A DNA stretch of 64,000 nucleotides, taken from assembly GCA_003139095.1 (NCBI GenBank), contig PLHW01000072.1, positions 23,813 through 87,812 of the forward strand. Direction: 5' to 3'. Below the pieces are notes generated by a model that was not told where the DNA came from, ran no database searches, and worked only from the letters and a program-made list of their open reading frames with translations. Positions within the stretch are counted from its first letter, which is position 1. The number at the start of each line of letters is the position of its first letter. Position numbers and translations under genes: made by a program. Shown piece by piece: positions 28,450 through 37,186 of the stretch. The stretch comes from Acidobacteriaceae bacterium. GTDB taxonomy: Bacteria; Acidobacteriota; Terriglobia; Terriglobales; Acidobacteriaceae.

Positions 28450-29631
28450 GTGATTTGTCCCAACTGCGGGGAAAACAATTCGGCGAATTTTCGCTTTTGC
28501 GGAATGTGCGGAACGGCGCTGGAGGTGCGGCGTCCGGTGGGCGCGCCGAGAACGACGCCGCCGCCGGAAGCGGCGCGCGCGGAGCAGAATGCGGCAGCGC
28601 CACGAACTCCAACCGGAGTTCCGGCGGGAGCGGGTCATGGTGTTCCACCTAATAGCGGCGCGGCAAACAGAGTTCCGCCAACCGGAGTTCCGGCAACCGG
28701 CGGGCCGTCGGCCGCGGGGCCGTCGTTTTTGGGATTGAACCAGCCTTGGACAGCCCAGCCTTTGGACAATGAAGAGAAAGGGACGCGTCCGAGGGGCCAG
28801 ACGGCAGAGCCGACGTTTTCGGGTTTCGACACATTTCTTGAGCCGGATGACACGGGAATCAGCGTGCGCGGAATCGTGCTGCTGTTGATGTTGCTGGTGG
28901 CCTTGGGCGCGGGCGGATGGTGGGCATACGCGCATTACAGCAAGGGGGGCACAGCGGCGGGGGAGAACGCGGAGAGCACGCAGGCACCGGCGGAAACGCC
29001 GCAGCAGAGCGCGAATGGCGCGAACCCATCGAGAACTGCGCCGGAGCAATCGCCGGAAAACTCTGCCGGGGCGCAGAGCGCGGGTTCATCCGAGAATTCG
29101 AACGCAGCGGCGAATGCGAATTCATCGGCAGCGGCGCCTGCGGCTACAGCACCGAGCCAGACGGGGATAGGAAGTTCAGGTACGGGTGAGCAAACGGCCG
29201 AGCGGGAACGAGCGGCACGAGCGAAAGCGGATGCGAGCGAACGGTCTCGGCGCTCGCGGGAAGTGGCACGAGCGGATGTTAAGCCGGCGCGCCCTGCGCA
29301 GAAGGCAGCGACCACGAGCGATAAGGGCGAGGCGGAATTCCGGCGGGGCGAGGCCTACTTGTACGGACACGGCGTACCGAAAAATTGCGACGCGGCGGTG
29401 AAGAATCTGAAAGCGGCGTCGGCGAAGCAGAGCGCGAAGGCGCGCAGCGCGTTCGGCACAATGTACGCAACCGGCCACTGCGTGCCGCGCGATCTTCCCA
29501 TGTCGTACTCGTGGTTTGCGCAGGCTTTGCGCGTGGATCCGAACAATCAGATTCTGGAAAAGGATTTGACGGCGGTGTGGAACCAGATGACGCTTCCCGA
29601 GCGCCAGATGGCGACGAAGGCGAAACAATAG
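28450..29631 (+). CDS. Zinc-ribbon membrane protein with Sel1-like repeats
   Basis: 393 aa, GTG start. Order: zinc ribbon ICPNCGENNSANFRFCGMCG (1-22), Pro/Ala/Gly-rich disordered linker with repeated PTGVPA-type words (about 30-110), one membrane helix (GIVLLLMLLVALGAGGWWAY, about 140-160), a long Ala/Ser/Asn-rich low-complexity region, and C-terminal Sel1/TPR-like repeats (AEFRRGEAYLYGHGVPKNCD, ARSAFGTMYATGHCVPRDLP). A cytoplasmic zinc ribbon with an extracytoplasmic Sel1 module suggests an adaptor or scaffold. Partner unknown. Confidence 0.75.
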   Translation: MICPNCGENNSANFRFCGMCGTALEVRRPVGAPRTTPPPEAARAEQNAAAPRTPTGVPAGAGHGVPPNSGAANRVPPTGVPATGGPSAAGPSFLGLNQPWTAQPLDNEEKGTRPRGQTAEPTFSGFDTFLEPDDTGISVRGIVLLLMLLVALGAGGWWAYAHYSKGGTAAGENAESTQAPAETPQQSANGANPSRTAPEQSPENSAGAQSAGSSENSNAAANANSSAAAPAATAPSQTGIGSSGTGEQTAERERAARAKADASERSRRSREVARADVKPARPAQKAATTSDKGEAEFRRGEAYLYGHGVPKNCDAAVKNLKAASAKQSAKARSAFGTMYATGHCVPRDLPMSYSWFAQALRVDPNNQILEKDLTAVWNQMTLPERQMATKAKQ

Positions 29632-29716
29632 GAAGACTATTCGAAATTCAGAATCGCGCGTGCGATTACGATTTCGCCCTCATCAAGTTGAACTGCCGAG
29701 AACCACTCTCGCGGAG

Positions 29717-30289
29717 CTATTCTCCCGCAGGCACCAGATTCAACGCCTTCTTCAGCGAGCCGCGCTCGGTCATGATCTTGTCCTGCAAGAGTGTGATGGC
29801 GTAGATCAACTGCTCGGGGCGCGGGGGGCAGCCGGGGACGTAGATGTCGACGGGGATGACCTGGTTGACGCTTTGGACGAGGGCGTAGTTATTGAAGACG
29901 CCGCCGGAGGTAGCGCAGGCGCCCATGGAGATGACCCACTTGGGCTCGGGCATCTGTTCGTAGAGCTGGCGGATGACGGGGGCCATCTTTTGCGAGACGC
30001 GCCCGGCGATGATCATGAGATCGGATTGGCGCGGCGAGGGACGAAAGACTTCGGCGCCGAAGCGGGCGATATCGAAGCGAGACGCGCCCATGGACATCAT
30101 CTCGATGGCGCAGCAGGCGAGACCGAAGGTCATGGGCCAGATGGAATTCTTCCGCGTCCAGTTGATGGTGGAGTCGAGGGTGGTCATGACGATGCCCTCG
30201 GGGACGGCGTCTCCGAAAACCAGTTCTTTGACGACGCGTTTGCCGTTCTCGACGTCGATGTAGGGACCAAAGCTTTGTTCTTGCGCCAT
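29717..30289 (-). CDS. nuoB: NADH-quinone oxidoreductase subunit B
   Basis: 190 aa, complex I subunit that carries the N2 [4Fe-4S] cluster next to the quinone site. Cluster ligands are visible in [11 protein letters not shown] (CC pair), GACATSGG and VPGCPPRPE. Conserved NSIWPMTFG is present. Flanking genes are unrelated on both sides (no nuoA, nuoC or nuoD), so this is a detached copy. Whether it is the only one in the genome cannot be seen here. Confidence 0.95.
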   Translation of the reverse strand: MAQEQSFGPYIDVENGKRVVKELVFGDAVPEGIVMTTLDSTINWTRKNSIWPMTFGLACCAIEMMSMGASRFDIARFGAEVFRPSPRQSDLMIIAGRVSQKMAPVIRQLYEQMPEPKWVISMGACATSGGVFNNYALVQSVNQVIPVDIYVPGCPPRPEQLIYAITLLQDKIMTERGSLKKALNLVPAGE

Positions 30290-30381
30290 ACGGTTTCTAT
30301 TCTAAATCAATCGCGCGGCGATAGGTCCGAAACATCCGCGTGGGGCCGAGACGGCTCTTTATCAGTGCTCAATATCGGTCG

Positions 30382-31005
30382 TCAATGCTTTGCGGCAGGC
30401 GAGGAGTTGTACTCGTCGGGGAAGATCGTCTGCTCGACCAGTTCGGTGATGACGTGGCCGATCAGGATATGACATTCCTGGATGCGGGGCGTTTCGGTAG
30501 AGGGGACAGAGATGCGGTAGTCCGCAACGTTCAGGGCATTGGGCTCGGCGCCAGTGAGGGCGACGGTGTGCAGCCCCATGGCTTTTGCGGCGGAGATGGC
30601 ATGGACTACATTGGGCGAGCGGGCGCTGGTGGAGATGGCGATGGCGACATCGCCGCGGCATGCGAGGGCGGCAAGCTGGCGCGCGAAGACGTGGTCAAAG
30701 CCGGAGTCGTTGGCGATGGCGGTGACCGAGGATGAATTGGCATTGAGCGCGAGGGCGGGCAATGGCGAGCGGTTGAAGGCAAAGCGCCCGACGAACTCGG
30801 CGGCAATGTGCTGGGCGTCGGCGGCGCTGCCTCCGTTGCCGAATAAGAAGAGCTTGTTGCCGCGGCGGAACGCGTCGATGAGCAACTGGCAGACTTCGGC
30901 GATCTGGGCCAGGACCTGGGGCTGGTGGAGGAGAAGCGTTTTGACCTCGACTGAGGAGTGGATGGAGCGGGTTATGGAGCTCTCAAAATCGGCGGGATGG
31001 GACAT
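30382..31005 (-). CDS. gmhA: Sedoheptulose 7-phosphate isomerase
   Basis: First step of nucleotide-activated heptose synthesis: sedoheptulose 7-phosphate to D-glycero-D-manno-heptose 7-phosphate. 207 aa SIS-domain protein. Motifs: LFGNGGSAADAQHIAAEFVGRF, the GmhA hallmark, then VAIAISTSARSPNVVHAI and the C-terminal QECHILIGHVITELVEQ. In E. coli-type enzymes the catalytic Glu lies in the AEFVGR segment, present here. It works with hddA, gmhB and hddC found in the next 8 kb. Confidence 0.95.
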   Translation of the reverse strand: MSHPADFESSITRSIHSSVEVKTLLLHQPQVLAQIAEVCQLLIDAFRRGNKLFLFGNGGSAADAQHIAAEFVGRFAFNRSPLPALALNANSSSVTAIANDSGFDHVFARQLAALACRGDVAIAISTSARSPNVVHAISAAKAMGLHTVALTGAEPNALNVADYRISVPSTETPRIQECHILIGHVITELVEQTIFPDEYNSSPAAKH

Positions 31006-31372
31006 CTCTTCCTCTTTTCTCCTCTTTATCTCTCCGCTTTATCGTCGGGGACAGTTTGAGGGTAGTTGTGGAATCTGTCCATTGGGAAAGCGAAGGGGCT
31101 GGGCGATTTTGGGAGTGGTTGGCGGGATATCGCGATGATGCGGCATTTGTTTACCTTTTAGTAACAGATTGCACCTGAGTCGATCTTTTGGAATCAGATG
31201 GTTAGCGGGGCATTTCCGCTAGATCTTTGAGAAATAAGGAGTTAGTTTCTATTTTTAGAATCAATATCTTAGGTTGAGTTCGAGTGATGGTTCTTGGAAG
31301 AAAAAGATGTGTACGTAAAGTATTTATTTGTTCAGTAAGATAGACATTATTTAATGAAGTAATAGGTGATGG
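31006..31372. other. AT-rich intergenic region upstream of gmhA
   Basis: The stretch from about 31140 to 31372 is strikingly A+T-rich compared with everything around it (e.g. aagtatttatttgttcagta) and has no open frame of note. A small hairpin tagcgg-ggcattt-ccgcta lies at about 31203-31221. It probably holds the gmhA promoter and could hold regulatory or horizontally acquired sequence. No specific site can be assigned. Confidence 0.45.
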
Positions 31373-32092
31373 TTAAGGGGCGCGGAGTATTTGTTGAGCG
31401 CGGGCGAAGTCGGCGGGGGTGCCTATGTCGATAAAGACTCCGCGCTGCTGGTGAGCGAACATTCCCTGGGGGAGTAATTGGGGGAATACGTCGTGTTCAA
31501 GGCTGGCGGGACCTTCGGGGATATGTTTCCAGATGGACGGGCTGAAAACGTAGACTCCTCCATTAATCATGCCCGGGGCATGGGCGCTGGTTTTTTCGGT
31601 GAATGCGGTGATGCGGCTGTCGGCATCGACTTGGACAGTTCCGTAGCGGGCAGCGTCGTCGACATGGACGACCGCGAGGGTGGCCACGGCGTTTTGGTGG
31701 TGGCGATGGAAGGAAAGCAAATCGCGGAAGTCAACTTCGAGGAACGAGTCGCCGTTCAGGACGAGGAAGTCGGGAGCGTCTTGCAGATGAGATTGAGCGA
31801 GTCGTAAGGCGCCGGCGGTTCCCTGCGGCGAGTCTTCCCTGGAGTACTTGATCGAGACGTGCCAGTCGCGGCCATCTTTGAATTTGCTTTCGATTTGGTC
31901 TCCGAGGTAGCCGGTACACATTACAAGATTGTGGATGCCTTGCGATTGCAATTGGCGGACTAGCAGTTCAACGAAAGGTTTCTCTCCGATGGAGGCGAGC
32001 ACTTTTGGTTGCGAGGAGACGACAGAGCGGAGGCGCGTGCCGAGGCCGCCGACCAGCAGGATGGCTTTTATGTCGCGCATTGCTTCTCTCAT
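31373..32092 (-). CDS. hddC: Heptose-1-phosphate guanylyltransferase-like nucleotidyltransferase
   Basis: 239 aa, a sugar-1-phosphate nucleotidylyltransferase: AILLVGGLGTRLRSVVSSQPK (signature loop), VLNGDSFLEVDF (metal Asp) and a C-terminal IDIGTPADFARAQ. Size and motifs fit HddC, which makes GDP-D-glycero-alpha-D-manno-heptose from heptose 1-phosphate and GTP. The neighbouring gmhA, hddA and gmhB support this over other nucleotide sugars. A second ATG at 32080 (MRDIKAILL) is an equally good start. Confidence 0.85.
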   Translation of the reverse strand: MREAMRDIKAILLVGGLGTRLRSVVSSQPKVLASIGEKPFVELLVRQLQSQGIHNLVMCTGYLGDQIESKFKDGRDWHVSIKYSREDSPQGTAGALRLAQSHLQDAPDFLVLNGDSFLEVDFRDLLSFHRHHQNAVATLAVVHVDDAARYGTVQVDADSRITAFTEKTSAHAPGMINGGVYVFSPSIWKHIPEGPASLEHDVFPQLLPQGMFAHQQRGVFIDIGTPADFARAQQILRAP

Positions 32093-32129
32093 CCCTTCGG
32101 CGTTACAGGCCAGCGGGCGCGGTTGGCGT

Positions 32130-33083
32130 TCACGCGTGATTATTCCAATAATCGAGCATCGATAAAAGCGTTTGCTGGATGGAGCGTTGCGGCTTCCAAC
32201 CGGTTTGATTGCGGAATTTTCTGGTGCTGCCGAAGATGATTTTTTCGTCGGAGGGGCGCATGAGACGGGCGGCGCCGCGGACTTCCACTTTTAGACCTGA
32301 GAGTTTGATGAGCATGCGCAAGAGCGTGCCGACTTCGTGGGTGCGAGCGGCGCAGAGGTTATAAGACTCGCCGGGCTGGCCTTTTTGCGCGGCGAGGTAG
32401 AAGCCGCGAACGGTGTCGTTTACATCGAGGAACGCGCGGCGGGGTTTGAGGTTGCCGACCTCGATGACGGGCGGCTGCAAACCTTTTTTTATGCGGGCGA
32501 GTTGGCGGACGAAGTCGGAGGGGGCGTCGTTGGTTTTTCCCGGGCCAGTTGTATTAAAGAGGCGGAGGTTTACGGCGGGAATTTTGTAGTCGAGGAAATA
32601 CTCGCGCGCGAGCAGATCGAGACAGACTTTGCTGATGCCATAAGGGTGCAGGGGATGCAGGGGATAGTCTTCGGTGACGGGAATGGCAGAGGGCGGGACG
32701 TGGCCGTACTCGGCGCTGGAACAGGCGGAGACAACAACGGGCGGACGCGGCATGTAGCGAACCGCTTGGAAGAGATGGAGCGAGCCCATGATGTTGGACT
32801 GGAAGGTGGAAACGGGATCGGCCCAGGAGACGGTGGGGAGGCTTTGTGCGCCGAGATGGAAAACGTTGGTGGGCTCGTATTTCTTGAAGACTTGTTGCAC
32901 GCGCTTGGGATCGGTGAGGTCGAGGTGGAGGAACTCGACGCCGGGCAAAGTTGGAAAGGGATTGTCGGCGGGGAAACGGTAGCCGGCGATGACTTGCCAA
33001 TTTTTTTCGGCGAGAAAGCGGACGAGGTGAGAACCGATAAAACCTTCGGCGCCGGTTACGATGGCGATTTTGTTTTTTGGCAT
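32130..33083 (-). CDS. NAD(P)-dependent epimerase/dehydratase, GDP-mannose 4,6-dehydratase-like
   Basis: 317 aa extended SDR: VTGAEGFIGSHLVRFL (cofactor), SACSSAEYG and catalytic YGISK (Tyr/Lys). The segments FHLGAQSLPTVSWADPV and LRLFNTTGPGK resemble GDP-mannose dehydratase/RMD-type enzymes. Because the locus makes GDP-heptose, a GDP-heptose dehydratase or reductase (as in 6-deoxy-heptose routes) is an attractive alternative to GDP-mannose. It lies 37 nt upstream of hddC on the same strand. Confidence 0.82.
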   Translation of the reverse strand: MPKNKIAIVTGAEGFIGSHLVRFLAEKNWQVIAGYRFPADNPFPTLPGVEFLHLDLTDPKRVQQVFKKYEPTNVFHLGAQSLPTVSWADPVSTFQSNIMGSLHLFQAVRYMPRPPVVVSACSSAEYGHVPPSAIPVTEDYPLHPLHPYGISKVCLDLLAREYFLDYKIPAVNLRLFNTTGPGKTNDAPSDFVRQLARIKKGLQPPVIEVGNLKPRRAFLDVNDTVRGFYLAAQKGQPGESYNLCAARTHEVGTLLRMLIKLSGLKVEVRGAARLMRPSDEKIIFGSTRKFRNQTGWKPQRSIQQTLLSMLDYWNNHA

Positions 33084-33202
33084 AGGACCCGGGCGCGAGC
33101 GTCGATCGGCTTGACGGCGGGACCATTGTAACGAAGAATGGCGGCGCGGAGCCTGGAGTTCACGAGGCGAGAGTTCACGCGGCGGGAGTTAACGCGAACG
33201 AG

Positions 33203-34219
33203 ATGCAACGGAAGATGAAGCGGGTGCTGGTGACGGGCGCGGCTGGATTTTTGGGACGGGCCGTAACGGCGGAGCTGCTGGCGCGCGGCTGCGGAGTGCG
33301 AGCGCTGGTGCGAGCGGCGGAGAAAGCGGGGCCGTTGCGGCTTTTGGGCGCGGAGATCATGGTGGGGGACATTCGAGATGCGGCGATGGGCGCGGCTTTG
33401 GATGGAGTGGATACGGTTATTCATTGCGCGGCGGCGATTGGGACGACACCGCTGGGGCGCGAGGAATTTTATTCCGTGAATGTGGAAGGGACGCGGAATT
33501 TGGTGGAGGCGGCGAAGGGGAGCGCGGATTTGGAGCGGTTTGTACATATTTCGACGGTGGCGGTGATCGGGGCGATTGACCCGCGGAACCCGGCCGATGA
33601 AGAGAGCCCGTGCCGGCCGACGGATGCGTATGGCGAGACGAAGCTGCTGGGGGAGCGGGTGGTGCGAGATGCGGCGGGCGCGGGATTTCCGGCGGTGATT
33701 GCGAGGCCGATGTGGATTTATGGCGCGGGCTCGACGGTAACGACGAATTTATTTCGCAAGATTGCGCGGCGAAAGCTGCCGATGATTGGGGCAGCGCAGA
33801 ATACGATGCAGCCGGTAGAGATTGGGGACGCCGTTAGGGGGATTGTGAGGTGCGCGGAGGCGGGCGGGATTGAGGGACGGATTTATAACATTGCGGGGGC
33901 GGAGATTCTGACGATTCGCGTGATGTGCGAGACGATTGCGAGATTGATGGGGACGACGCTGCCGGGGCCGAGCGTGCCGATGTGGTTCGCGACGGCGGCG
34001 GCGACGGGGTGCGAGATGATTTTTCCGCTGCTGGGCATCGCGGCGCCGATTACGCATGAGAAGCTGGAATTCTTTCGAGTATGCAATTCGTATTCGATTG
34101 AGCGAGCGCGGCGGGAACTGGATTGGAGTCCGAAGATTTTGTTTGAGGACGGAGCGCGGAAGGTGGCGGAGTTGGTGAAGGCGGAGATGCGAGAGTCCGA
34201 AGCGGGAGTGCGCACATAG
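33203..34219 (+). CDS. NAD-dependent epimerase/dehydratase (3-beta-HSD-like extended SDR)
   Basis: 338 aa, extended SDR: VLVTGAAGFLGRAV (cofactor), HISTVAVIG and catalytic YGETK. It resembles nucleotide-sugar epimerases and 3-beta-hydroxysteroid-dehydrogenase-like proteins. It is the only plus-strand gene in this stretch, divergent from the gene at 32130, so it has its own promoter. The second ATG at 33215 (MKRVLVTG) may be the true start. Substrate unknown; a glycan precursor is likely from context. Confidence 0.85.
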   Translation: MQRKMKRVLVTGAAGFLGRAVTAELLARGCGVRALVRAAEKAGPLRLLGAEIMVGDIRDAAMGAALDGVDTVIHCAAAIGTTPLGREEFYSVNVEGTRNLVEAAKGSADLERFVHISTVAVIGAIDPRNPADEESPCRPTDAYGETKLLGERVVRDAAGAGFPAVIARPMWIYGAGSTVTTNLFRKIARRKLPMIGAAQNTMQPVEIGDAVRGIVRCAEAGGIEGRIYNIAGAEILTIRVMCETIARLMGTTLPGPSVPMWFATAAATGCEMIFPLLGIAAPITHEKLEFFRVCNSYSIERARRELDWSPKILFEDGARKVAELVKAEMRESEAGVRT

Positions 34220-34264
34220 CCCGCCAGGTGCGAGTGCGCCCGAAAGGGCTGCTACGAGAGGGGT

Positions 34265-35887
34265 TCAGAGAGATTGCTTTAGGCGGTCGGCGAGGCGCAG
34301 GGCGAGAGCTAGGATGGTGAGCGAGGGCGGCGCCCATCCTGTGGTGGGAAAAACGGAACATCCTGTGATGTAGAGGTTGTGGATGCCGTGGACGCGGCAG
34401 GATTCATCGACGACGCCGAGCTTGGGATCGCGATGCATGCGGGTTGTGCCCATGTGGTGAGAGGCGGCGACGATCTCAAGCGGGGCGGCGGCTTGCGGCG
34501 CGGGTTTGGCAGCGGGGACGGGGAAGTTCAAGTCGCGCTCGAGCATCTGGCGGGCGCGGCGAAGGCTGTCGCGATCCTGTTCGGTCAGTTGCCAATCGAG
34601 GCGGACTTTGTTCATACCGAAGGCATCGCGTTCGGAGTCAAGCAGGACGCGGCTGTTGGGGTTGGGGACCTGCTCGGCGCGAACCCCGATGGAAAATGAG
34701 CGCCAGGGCGTTTTGATGAGACGGCGATAGGAGAGAGCGAAGGCGTTGATGGGATGTTGCAGGATGAGGCGGAAATGATATCCGAGCAGGTCGGGCACTT
34801 CGCCATGGGCGAGGGGGCGAAGGAGCGCCTGCAAGGAAGAGTAGCCGAGGTTGGAATAGGTGGGATGAACGACGTCGTGGGGATCGTCGGGATTGTGGAT
34901 GGTGATGGCGAGGCCGAGGAGATGGTCGCGGCGGCGGGCGGCTTCGGTTAGGGCCATGCCACCGCGGATGGAGCCGTCGTCGTCAGGATGAGGGGCGTGG
35001 TGAGCGCCAGAACGCGCGGCGAGGTTGGCGGCGGGCTTGGGGAAAAAGAAAGCGGGAGGCTGGCGGCCGTTGAGCGGGACGCGAGGGAGCATGATGTGGA
35101 GATGGTCGGCGAAGAAACGGCCGACGAGGTCGTTTTGGTTGCCGACGCCGGACTCGCGCGAGGCGCGGGAGGCGAGAAGAAGGCGGGGGTTTTCGAGTCC
35201 GCCGGCGGCGAGAACGAAATTCTTCGCGGAGACCGTAAAGCGATTGCCGGCAAGGGTTGCGACCTTCACAGAGAGCGCCGATTTGTGGTCGCGGTCCATT
35301 TCGATTTCGACGGCGTTGGCGTGGAGCATGAGGCGGAGGTTGGGAGCCTTTTCCATCTCGTCGAGAAAGGTCTTGCCGAATCGGGTGGGATTGACCTTGA
35401 AGAGGACGTCGGCAAAATTATTCTGGGCCGGGTTGAGGAAGTTGGCAGAAGTTTCCGGGCCTCTTTCTAATCCGGGCTGGGGATCGTAATCGTAGGCGCC
35501 GAGCTTCCAGAGAGCGTGAGCGCGAGCGTACTCATTTTTTAATTGATCGCGGGTGAAGGGCCAGCCGCTGTAGGGCACCCATGGGCGCTCTTCGAAATCG
35601 ATGTCGTCGAGGGGACGGCTCCAGCCTCCCCAGTAACTAGATGAACCGCCGAGGACGCGGCGGCGACAGAGATGAAGCGGGGGATAGGATTGGCCGGAGG
35701 TGGCGCCGCGGCATAGGAACTGATTTTCCGGGCGCACGGTTGTGGCGCCGCTTTCGAGAAGAACGATGCGGGCGGGGTGGTTGAGAAACTCGCGGGCAAT
35801 GGCAATGCCGGCGGGACCGGCGCCGACGATACAAAGATCGGCTTCGATGTTAGTTCCGGGAGTCAGGGTGCGGCTGTCGATAATCAT
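34265..35887 (-). CDS. GMC-family FAD oxidoreductase
   Basis: 540 aa flavoprotein of the glucose-methanol-choline type: N-terminal FAD motif DLCIVGAGPAGIAIAREF, LGGSSSYWGGWSRPLD (FAD contact), AAGGLENPRLLLAS and the C-terminal active-site region ASHHMGTTRM plus YITGCSVFPTTGWAPPSLT. These enzymes oxidise alcohols or sugars. Such members are often found in polysaccharide loci, where they may oxidise a glycan residue. Substrate not deducible. It is convergent with the epimerase at 33203 (45 nt apart). Confidence 0.9.
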   Translation of the reverse strand: MIIDSRTLTPGTNIEADLCIVGAGPAGIAIAREFLNHPARIVLLESGATTVRPENQFLCRGATSGQSYPPLHLCRRRVLGGSSSYWGGWSRPLDDIDFEERPWVPYSGWPFTRDQLKNEYARAHALWKLGAYDYDPQPGLERGPETSANFLNPAQNNFADVLFKVNPTRFGKTFLDEMEKAPNLRLMLHANAVEIEMDRDHKSALSVKVATLAGNRFTVSAKNFVLAAGGLENPRLLLASRASRESGVGNQNDLVGRFFADHLHIMLPRVPLNGRQPPAFFFPKPAANLAARSGAHHAPHPDDDGSIRGGMALTEAARRRDHLLGLAITIHNPDDPHDVVHPTYSNLGYSSLQALLRPLAHGEVPDLLGYHFRLILQHPINAFALSYRRLIKTPWRSFSIGVRAEQVPNPNSRVLLDSERDAFGMNKVRLDWQLTEQDRDSLRRARQMLERDLNFPVPAAKPAPQAAAPLEIVAASHHMGTTRMHRDPKLGVVDESCRVHGIHNLYITGCSVFPTTGWAPPSLTILALALRLADRLKQSL

Positions 35888-35962
35888 TTATGAGACCATG
35901 CGGTTGAAGGTGTGCGCGACGCGAGGCCAAGAGAATTGCATCGCGCGTTACTGGCGAACGAT

Positions 35963-37186
35963 TTAGACGGCGACGGCAACGTCACGCGAATCCAGCCCAA
36001 TTCTTTCTCGAAGCGTGGCCTCGAGATGTTCTCCGATGCGATTCCAGTCATAGAAGCGGGCGACGTGGCGGCGGCCATTCGCGCCCATCTCCGCGGCGAA
36101 GTCCGAGTCGGTGAGCAGACGCGATACTTGTGCGGCAAAGGATGCGGGTTGGTCGGCGAGCAAGATGGTGTGACCGTCGCGGCCGTCGATGCCTTCGGCG
36201 CCGAGGGTGGTGCTGACGACGGGGCGGGACATGGCCTGAGCTTCGAGGATTTTGACACGAGTGCCGCCGCCAATCATCAGGGGGGCAATGACAACGCGGG
36301 CGCGTTCGAAATAGGGGCGCATATCTGGAACGGCGTCGGTGACCTCGACCACGGCGCTGCGCTTGTGCAAGAGCCAGGCGGGCGGGCGGGCGCCGGCAAC
36401 GATCAGTTTTGCATCCGGCACCTTCTTCAGGATCAAGGGAAAAACTTCGCTCAAGAACCAGCGAATGGCCTGCTGGTTGGGGTAATAACTCATGAGGCCG
36501 GTGAAGAGAATAGTTCCGGGTTCGCCGGGCGATTTTGGTGGAGAGAACTCGGCGATGTCAACGCCGTTGGGAACGACGGCGATGTTCTGCACATCGAACT
36601 CGATTTCGAACACCTGGCGGTCGCGGTCGGAGTTGGCGAGGAGTAGATCGACGCCAAGGCTGCATCGGCGTTCCTCGCGAAAGGTGCAGCGCGCCTGGCG
36701 CAGTGCGTAGCGGCGGCGCATATAAGTTTCGGCTAAGACGGAGGTGCGCTTGAGGACATCGGATTCGACGTTGTGGCTGTCGCCGACGATGGGAACGCCA
36801 TGGGGAAGAGGCAAGCCGAAGAGCAGCGGAATAGAGAGGATAATGGCGTCGAACGGGTGACGCGATGTGACGTCGGCGAGAAGGCGGCGGAGATTGGGCT
36901 CGAGGACGGGCATGAAATCGCAGCGCCCGGTCAAGGTGCGCCAGAGCTTGCGCGTGAGCCGGATTTCGCGGCGATGCTGAACCGCGGCGTAATGGAAATT
37001 GGGGACTCGATCCGCGAAAGTCTCGCGGAACATTTGCTCCTCCGACGGCATTCCGAGAGAGAGGAGGTGTACGTCATAGAAGCGAGCGAGTTGATCGAGG
37101 ATGTGGTAATGGCGGCGGGACGGACCGATTTTGGCGGGCACGGGAGAGGTATGCGAAATGTAAAGAATGCGACTTGGGCGCGTCAT
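35963..37186 (-). CDS. Glycosyltransferase, GT4-like
   Basis: 407 aa with two Rossmann-like halves. The N-terminal acceptor half starts ILYISHTSPVPAKIGPSRRH, and the C-terminal donor half has VVPNGVDIAEFSPP, ILFTGLMSYYPNQQAI and the nucleotide-sugar site RVVIAPLMIGGGTRVKILEA. GT-B fold; it transfers a sugar from an NDP donor during surface glycan assembly. Its start overlaps the stop of hddA by 4 nt (ATGA), so the two are translationally coupled and the donor could well be GDP-heptose. Confidence 0.9.
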   Translation of the reverse strand: MTRPSRILYISHTSPVPAKIGPSRRHYHILDQLARFYDVHLLSLGMPSEEQMFRETFADRVPNFHYAAVQHRREIRLTRKLWRTLTGRCDFMPVLEPNLRRLLADVTSRHPFDAIILSIPLLFGLPLPHGVPIVGDSHNVESDVLKRTSVLAETYMRRRYALRQARCTFREERRCSLGVDLLLANSDRDRQVFEIEFDVQNIAVVPNGVDIAEFSPPKSPGEPGTILFTGLMSYYPNQQAIRWFLSEVFPLILKKVPDAKLIVAGARPPAWLLHKRSAVVEVTDAVPDMRPYFERARVVIAPLMIGGGTRVKILEAQAMSRPVVSTTLGAEGIDGRDGHTILLADQPASFAAQVSRLLTDSDFAAEMGANGRRHVARFYDWNRIGEHLEATLRERIGLDSRDVAVAV

